From JALYRV01 sp040902895 (lineage in GTDB: Bacteria; Acidobacteriota; Vicinamibacteria; Vicinamibacterales; SCN-69-37), in NCBI GenBank assembly GCA_040902895.1, contig JBBDWL010000112.1, positions 23,913 through 87,912 of the forward strand: 64,000 nucleotides of DNA. Reading direction: 5' to 3'. Positions 59,505 through 64,000 of the stretch are shown here, piece after piece (the first letter of the stretch is position 1; every line of letters begins with the position of its first letter). The position numbers and the translations under genes are program-made. Under the pieces are notes generated by a model. That model was given only the letters and a program-made list of their open reading frames with translations. It did not search any database and was not told the origin of the DNA.

Positions 59505-60026
59505 ATGAAAAAGATTGGCAGTCGCGAAAAGATTGACGCCTCGCAGCTCGACCTGAAGGATACGGTCGTGCAGATCAGCCGCGTCACGAAGGTCGTCAAG
59601 GGCGGCAAGAACCTGAGCTTCAGCGCCCTGGTCGTCGTCGGCGACGGCGCCGGCGTGGTGGGCTTCGGCGTGGGCAAGGCGAAGGAAGTGCCCTCGGCCA
59701 TCCGCAAGGCGATCGAGGCAGCGAAGAAGAACCTGATCCGCGTGCCGATGAAGGGCACGACCGTGCCGCATCCGGTGGTCGGCCGCTTCGGCGCGGGCAG
59801 CGTGATGCTCAAGCCGGCGCCCGAAGGCACCGGCATCATCGCGGGCGGCGGCGTGCGCGCCGTGGTGGAATCGGCCGGCATCACCAGCGTGGTGAGCAAG
59901 TCGCTCGGATCGGCGAACCATCACAACGTGGTACGCGCGACGTTCGCGGCGCTGCTCGGGCTGAAGGATCCGGCGTTCATCGCGCGGCTCCGCGGCAAAG
60001 ACCTCGAGGATATGGTGCGCGCGTGA
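59505..60026 (+). CDS. rpsE: 30S ribosomal protein S5
   Basis: A 173-residue protein of translational fidelity. VVQISRVTKVVKGGKNLSFS, VVVGDGAGVVGFGVGKAKEV and ITSVVSKSLGSANHHNVVRA are conserved. A GCGGGG/CCCCGC hairpin stands in the spacer ahead of it. Confidence 0.98.
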   Translation: MKKIGSREKIDASQLDLKDTVVQISRVTKVVKGGKNLSFSALVVVGDGAGVVGFGVGKAKEVPSAIRKAIEAAKKNLIRVPMKGTTVPHPVVGRFGAGSVMLKPAPEGTGIIAGGGVRAVVESAGITSVVSKSLGSANHHNVVRATFAALLGLKDPAFIARLRGKDLEDMVRA

Positions 60027-60226
60027 TGGCGAAGAAAGCAGCGAAGAAGGCCGCGGACAAAGTGAAGGTCACGCTCGTCGTGAGCCCGATCGGCTTCAAC
60101 AGGAATCAGGCCGCGGTGGTGCAGGGCATGGGCCTGCGCCGCATCCGCCACTCGGTGGAGCTGGCCGACACGCCGGAAACGCGCGGCATGATTCATAAAG
60201 TTCGTCACCTCGTGAAGGTTGGATAG
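60026..60226 (+). CDS. rpmD: 50S ribosomal protein L30
   Basis: A 66-residue protein. KVTLVVSPIGFNRNQAAVVQ, GLRRIRHSVELADTPETRGM and IHKVRHLVKV define L30. A Lys/Ala-rich start of about 12 residues is extra. ATG 60026 shares a base with the rpsE stop; GTG 60023 is possible. Confidence 0.95.
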   Translation: MAKKAAKKAADKVKVTLVVSPIGFNRNQAAVVQGMGLRRIRHSVELADTPETRGMIHKVRHLVKVG

Positions 60227-60229
60227 GCG

Positions 60230-60676
60230 ATGTCTCTTACAGGATTGAAACCTCCGAAGGGCGCCAAGCACGCGAAGAAGCGCGTGGGACGCGGCCAGGG
60301 ATCCGGACACGGCAAGACGGCGAGCCGCGGCCACAAGGGCGCGAAGTCACGGTCTGGCTTCACACACAAGCGTGGATTCGAAGGCGGCCAGATGCCGCTG
60401 CATCGCCGCATTCCGAAGCGCGGGTTCCATAACCCGTTCCGCATCGAGTATGCGGTCGTCAATCTCGACACGATTGCCGACGTCTTCGATGCCGGATCGG
60501 AAGTGACGCCGGAGCTGCTCGAGGAGCGCGGCCTGATCGCGGGAGCCCGCAAGAAGGTCAAGGTGCTGGCGCGCGGCGACATCAGCAAGAAGCTGACGGT
60601 GCGCGCGCACAAGTTCAGCGGCAAGGCGCAGGAAAAGATCACGGCGGCGGGCGGCACGGCCGAAGTGCTCGCGTAG
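60230..60676 (+). CDS. rplO: 50S ribosomal protein L15
   Basis: A 148-residue protein. KRVGRGQGSGHGKTASRGHK, GFTHKRGFEGGQMPLHRRIP and KRGFHNPFRIEYAVVNLDTI are typical; the usual N-terminal LxxLxPxxG is shortened to LTGLKPPKG. Confidence 0.97.
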   Translation: MSLTGLKPPKGAKHAKKRVGRGQGSGHGKTASRGHKGAKSRSGFTHKRGFEGGQMPLHRRIPKRGFHNPFRIEYAVVNLDTIADVFDAGSEVTPELLEERGLIAGARKKVKVLARGDISKKLTVRAHKFSGKAQEKITAAGGTAEVLA

Positions 60677-60687
60677 TCAGGTCATTA

Positions 60688-62085
60688 ATGGAAAACGCTC
60701 TTAAGAATCTGTTCGCGGTCCCCGAGCTGAGGAGACGCGTGCTCTTCACCTTCGGGATCCTGGCGGTCTATCGGGTCGGCAGCCACATTCCGACGCCTGG
60801 TGTGAACACGGCAGCCCTTGCGCAGCTCGCAGAGGGCACGCGCAACACGATGTTCGGCCTCTACGACATGTTCTCGGGGAACAACCTGTCGCAGATGACG
60901 ATCTTCGCGCTGGGCATCATGCCGTACATCAGCGCGTCGATCATCCTGCAGCTGCTCACCGTCGTCTGGCCCTATCTCGAGCGCCTCTCGAAAGAGGGCG
61001 AGCTCGGCCGCCGCAAGATCACGCAGTACACGCGCTATGGGACCGTGTTCCTCAGCATCGTGCAGGCCTTCGGCATTGCGATCTGGCTCGAGAAGAGCGG
61101 CGCGATGCCGGGCGGTATGCAGCTCGTGTACGACCCGGGCTGGGGCTTCCGGCTCATGACGGTGCTGACGCTGACCGCCGGCTCGATGCTCGTCATGTGG
61201 CTCGGCGAGCAGATCACCGAGCGCGGCATCGGCAACGGTATGTCGCTGCTGATCTTCGCGGGCATCATTGTCAACCTGCCGCGCGCGGTCATCGCGACCC
61301 TCGGCCAGCTGCAGACGGGCCAGATCGGCCCGATCGTGCTGGTGCTGCTGATGCTGATGATGGCGCTGGTTATCGCGACCATCGTCTTTGTCGAGCGCGG
61401 GCACCGGCGCGTCAGCGTGCAATATGCCAAGCGGCTCGTCGGGCGCCGGATGTACGGCGGCTCGAGCACGCACATTCCGCTGAAGGTGAACACGGGCGGC
61501 GTGATGCCGGTCATCTTCGCCTCGTCGATTCTCGCGTTTCCGGCGACCATCGGCCAGATGTGGGTGCAGCAGGGCAGTACGGGCTGGCTGCCGGACCTGC
61601 TACAGCAGCTGCAGATGGGCTATCCGCTCTACGTGCTGCTGTACGTGACGATGATCATCTTCTTCGCGTACTTCTACACGGCGATCATCTTCAACCCGGA
61701 TGATGTGGCCGAGAACATGCGGAAGTATGGCGGGTTCGTGCCCGGCATCCGGCCCGGGAAGCGCACGGCGGAGCACATCGACACGATTCTGGCGCGCATC
61801 ACGCTGGTCGGCGCGGTCTATCTCGCGCTGGTGGCGCTGCTGCCCGAGTTCCTGATCAGCGGCTTCAAGGTCAACTACTTGCCGTGGGTCGGCGAGTCGC
61901 TCGATGCGGTCGTTCCGCGCTTCATCACTGACGGGATGGGCGTGACGTTCTACTTCGGCGGCACGTCGCTGCTGATCATCGTCGGCGTCTCGATGGACAC
62001 GGTGCAGCAGGTCGAGTCGCAGCTGATCATGCGGCACTACGACGGCTTCATGAAGAAGACGCGGATTAGAGGCCGCCGCGGGTGA
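60688..62085 (+). CDS. secY: Protein translocase subunit SecY
   Basis: A 465-residue inner-membrane channel with about ten membrane helices. RRVLFTFGILAVYRVGSHIP, FALGIMPYISASIILQLLTV, SKEGELGRRKITQYTRYGTV, GIGNGMSLLIFAGIIVNLP and PGIRPGKRTAEHIDTILARI are conserved. It forms the Sec channel with SecE and SecG, which are outside the window. Confidence 0.98.
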   Translation: MENALKNLFAVPELRRRVLFTFGILAVYRVGSHIPTPGVNTAALAQLAEGTRNTMFGLYDMFSGNNLSQMTIFALGIMPYISASIILQLLTVVWPYLERLSKEGELGRRKITQYTRYGTVFLSIVQAFGIAIWLEKSGAMPGGMQLVYDPGWGFRLMTVLTLTAGSMLVMWLGEQITERGIGNGMSLLIFAGIIVNLPRAVIATLGQLQTGQIGPIVLVLLMLMMALVIATIVFVERGHRRVSVQYAKRLVGRRMYGGSSTHIPLKVNTGGVMPVIFASSILAFPATIGQMWVQQGSTGWLPDLLQQLQMGYPLYVLLYVTMIIFFAYFYTAIIFNPDDVAENMRKYGGFVPGIRPGKRTAEHIDTILARITLVGAVYLALVALLPEFLISGFKVNYLPWVGESLDAVVPRFITDGMGVTFYFGGTSLLIIVGVSMDTVQQVESQLIMRHYDGFMKKTRIRGRRG

Positions 62086-62099
62086 TCGGCGAGCCGATC

Positions 62100-62741
62100 A
62101 TGCCGCTGAATCTCGTGATGCTGGGTCCGCCTGGAGCGGGCAAGGGAACGCAGGCCGAGCGCTTCGCGCAGAAGCACAAGGTGCCGAAGATTTCGACCGG
62201 CGACATCCTGCGCGAGGCGGTCACGTCGGGCACGGAGTTCGGCCGCGCCGCAAAGGCGGTCATGGATGCCGGCCGGCTGGTGGGCGACGAGATTATGGTC
62301 GGCATCGTACGCGAGCGGCTGCTGCGCGACGATGCGAAGGCCGGGTTCGTGCTCGACGGATTTCCGCGCACGGTGCCGCAGGCGGTGGCGCTCGACGGGA
62401 TGCTGGGCGCGCAGCCGCTGGTGGTGGTCGACATCGTGGTGCCTGAAGAGGCGCTCGTGCGGCGGCTGGCCTCGCGGCGGATGTGCGAGCAGTGCGGGCA
62501 CAGCGCGCTGCCGGCCGAGCGGGGTTGCCCCAAATGCGGCGGCGCGCTGGTCGTGAGAATCGACGACAGCGCCGGCATCGTGCTCGAGCGGCTGCGCATC
62601 TATGTGGAGCAGACCGCGCCGATCGTGGAGTTCTATCGCGGGCGTCCGAGCTTCCGCGCGATTGACGGGACGAAGGCGCCGGAGGACGTGCAGGCGGCGA
62701 TCTGCGAGGCCGTCACGGCGGTAGCAGGAGGCATGGCGTGA
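62100..62741 (+). CDS. adk: Adenylate kinase, short zinc lid
   Basis: A 213-residue enzyme making 2 ADP from ATP and AMP. ATG 62100 matches the family start (LNLVMLGPPGAGKGTQAERF); GTG 62082, overlapping secY, is an alternative. KISTGDILREAV, GFVLDGFPRTVPQ and LERLRIYVEQTAP are conserved. The lid contains CEQC and CPKC with only ten residues between, several fewer than in common zinc-lid enzymes, so the lid is shortened. Confidence 0.95.
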   Translation: MPLNLVMLGPPGAGKGTQAERFAQKHKVPKISTGDILREAVTSGTEFGRAAKAVMDAGRLVGDEIMVGIVRERLLRDDAKAGFVLDGFPRTVPQAVALDGMLGAQPLVVVDIVVPEEALVRRLASRRMCEQCGHSALPAERGCPKCGGALVVRIDDSAGIVLERLRIYVEQTAPIVEFYRGRPSFRAIDGTKAPEDVQAAICEAVTAVAGGMA

Positions 62742-63517
62742 TCGTCTACAGGTCGCAGGCCGAGATCGAGCGCATGCGCAAGGCGAACCAGCTGGTGGCG
62801 TCGATTCTGGCGGAGCTCGAGGCGACGGTCGCGCCCGGTGTGAGCACCGCGGAGCTCGACGCGCTGGCCGAGAAGCTGACGCGCGCCGCGGGCGCCGTGC
62901 CGGCGTTCAAGGGCTATCGCGGCTATCCGTCGACGCTGTGCGCGTCGGTGAACGAGCAGGTCGTGCACGGAATCCCGTCGAAGCGGGCGCTCGGCGACGG
63001 CGACATCGTCTCGCTCGACATCGGCGTCAAGCTGGAAGGATATTTCGGCGATTCGGCGGTGACGGTGCCGGTGGGCAAGGTCGACGATCGCACGGTGCAG
63101 CTGCTGACCGTGACGCAGGAATCGCTCGAGAAGGCGATTGCGGAAGTCCGCGTCGGCCGGCGGCTGTCGGACATCGGGCACGCCGTGCAGGCGCACGTCG
63201 AAGCGCACGGGTTCTCGGTGGTGCGCGAGTTCGTCGGGCATGGGATCGGCGAAGAGCTGCACGAGGATCCGCAGGTGCCCAATTACGGCCAGCCCGGGCG
63301 CGGTCCCAGGCTTGCCGAAGGCATGGTGCTCGCGATCGAGCCGATGGTGGCGATGGGCAGGCCCGACGTGCGGATTCTGGCCGACGGCTGGACGGCCGTG
63401 ACGCGCGACGGCAGCCTGTCGGCGCACTTCGAGCACACGGTGGCGGTGACGGGCGACGGGCCGCTGGTGCTGACGCGGCGCGTGAACGGCGCGGCGAAGG
63501 AACGGCGAGCCAGCTAG
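62738..63517 (+). CDS. map: Methionine aminopeptidase, type I
   Basis: A 259-residue enzyme that removes initiator Met. Metal ligands are the Asp in VSLDIGVK and GDSAVTVP, His in GHGIGEELHEDPQVPNYG, and Glu in LAIEPMVAMG and FEHTVAVT. GTG start overlaps the adk stop. Confidence 0.96.
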   Translation: MIVYRSQAEIERMRKANQLVASILAELEATVAPGVSTAELDALAEKLTRAAGAVPAFKGYRGYPSTLCASVNEQVVHGIPSKRALGDGDIVSLDIGVKLEGYFGDSAVTVPVGKVDDRTVQLLTVTQESLEKAIAEVRVGRRLSDIGHAVQAHVEAHGFSVVREFVGHGIGEELHEDPQVPNYGQPGRGPRLAEGMVLAIEPMVAMGRPDVRILADGWTAVTRDGSLSAHFEHTVAVTGDGPLVLTRRVNGAAKERRAS

Positions 63518-63519
63518 GA

Positions 63520-63552
63520 TTGAAGATCGAAGATCCGAGATTGAAGATTGAG
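63520..63552 (+). repeat. TTGAAGATCGA-type repeat at the infA start
   Basis: ATTGAAGATCGAAGATCCGAG is followed by ATTGAAGATTGAG. The repeat contains both possible TTG start codons of infA and encodes Leu-Lys-Ile-Glu-Asp twice. Confidence 0.75.
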
Positions 63553-63750
63553 GACGTCACCGGAACCGTTCGTGAGCAGCTGCCGGCGGCGTTGTATCGC
63601 GTGCAGCTCGAAGACGGACGGATGGTGACGGCGCATCCGGGATCGGGTGCGCGGCGGAATTTCATCCGGCTGCTGATTGGCGACAAGGTCGTCGTGACGC
63701 TGATGCCGGGCGACCCCACGAGAGCGCGCGTGGTGAGGAAAGAGAAATAG
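63541..63750 (+). CDS. infA: Translation initiation factor IF-1
   Basis: A 69-residue S1-fold protein: IEDVTGTVREQLPAALYRVQ, LEDGRMVTAHPGSGARRNFI and RLLIGDKVVVTLMPGDPTRA. There is no ATG. TTG 63541 gives the family-like start; TTG 63520 would add LKIEDPR, a duplicate created by the surrounding repeat. A clear ribosome site is missing for both. HPGSGARRN replaces the usual HxSGKMRxN, a small departure. Confidence 0.9.
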   Translation: MKIEDVTGTVREQLPAALYRVQLEDGRMVTAHPGSGARRNFIRLLIGDKVVVTLMPGDPTRARVVRKEK

Positions 63751-63774
63751 CCGGGAGGGCTGCGGCCCGACCGG

Positions 63775-63813
63775 CTCAGGCCTGAGGCCCATGGCCTAGG
63801 GCCTAGGGCCTGG
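63775..63813 (+). repeat. TAGGCCT-type repeat, infA-rpmJ spacer
   Basis: CTCAGGCCTGAG (a palindrome) is followed by GGCCCATGGCC and two AGGGCC-type units. Same word family as 51003-51092 in the tuf-rpsJ spacer. Confidence 0.75.
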
Positions 63814-63823
63814 AGCGAGAGTT

Positions 63824-63937
63824 ATGAAGGTCAGAGCGTCGGTCAAGAGAATGTGCGACAAGTGCAAGGTCGTTCGCCGCCGCGGCGTGGTCCGCGTGAT
63901 CTGCACGAATCAGAAGCACAAGCAGCGGCAGGGATAG
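63824..63937 (+). CDS. rpmJ: 50S ribosomal protein L36
   Basis: A 37-residue zinc-ribbon protein, MKVRASVKRMCDKCKVVRRR then GVVRVICTNQKHKQRQG. The zinc ligands Cys 11, 14, 27 and His 32 are present, so this is the zinc form. It is too short for usual ORF searches. Confidence 0.96.
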   Translation: MKVRASVKRMCDKCKVVRRRGVVRVICTNQKHKQRQG

Positions 63938-63946
63938 AGGACAAGC

Positions 63947-64000
63947 ATGGCACGTATCGCAGGCGTCGATCTTCCGCGCACGAAGCGCATCGAGATTGGC
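63947..64000 (+). CDS. rpsM: 30S ribosomal protein S13, N-terminal part
   Basis: The first 18 residues, MARIAGVDLPRTKRIEIG, match S13 exactly in style and position (after rpmJ, opening the alpha operon). The gene continues beyond the window edge. Confidence 0.95.
   Translation, partial: MARIAGVDLPRTKRIEIG

Overview
This window is a 64 kb piece of a high-GC bacterial chromosome. It most likely comes from an acidobacterium of the Vicinamibacteria type. That assignment is inferred from gene content: a large Oar-like TonB-dependent receptor with an N-terminal carboxypeptidase-regulatory domain, several secreted hydrolases and beta-propeller proteins, remnants of excisionase-HTH/TolB/propeller regulators, and one contiguous str-S10-spc ribosomal block. 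No rRNA, tRNA, CRISPR array or intact insertion sequence was seen.

Bases 1-11,500 hold accessory and degradative genes: a VOC protein end, an amidohydrolase, a DUF1684 protein, a PIN/ribbon-helix-helix toxin-antitoxin pair with a palindromic operator, a VPS10-like propeller, an M48 protease and an HNH endonuclease. Three gene remnants lie among them: two pieces of HTH/TolB-type regulators and a MazEF-like pair whose toxin is destroyed. Bases 11,500-31,600 carry recQ and then several tight operons with 1-4 base overlaps. These are a DmpA peptidase / propeller / ThiS-like / macro-domain cassette, a beta-lactamase-like plus M1-aminopeptidase fusion followed by an Ntn-like protein, two YeeE/YedE halves and a HAD phosphatase, and a DinB / YitT / TPR / VWA / DUF3667 run. 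Rhodanese, mscL, a glycosyltransferase and a membrane-fused spermidine-synthase-like protein lie between them.

Bases 31,600-46,400 hold an M20 amidohydrolase, cyanophycinase, GH20 hexosaminidase, a tandem-duplicated pair of small membrane proteins, a DUF1028 protein, two BON lipoproteins, a papain-like candidate, the 1,271-residue TonB receptor, and DNA alkylation repair genes (Ada-AlkA followed by Ogt).

From 46,450 to the end the window is informational: a highly structured leader, then rpsL-rpsG-fusA-tuf, the complete S10 and spc operons, secY-adk-map-infA-rpmJ and the start of rpsM, all on the + strand. Gene order is conventional. The unusual part is that several spacers here, and others in the accessory part, are made of short tandem or palindromic words. 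Several word families occur at two separate places in the window, and some spill into stop codons, start codons, signal peptides and the body of ribosomal protein L3.
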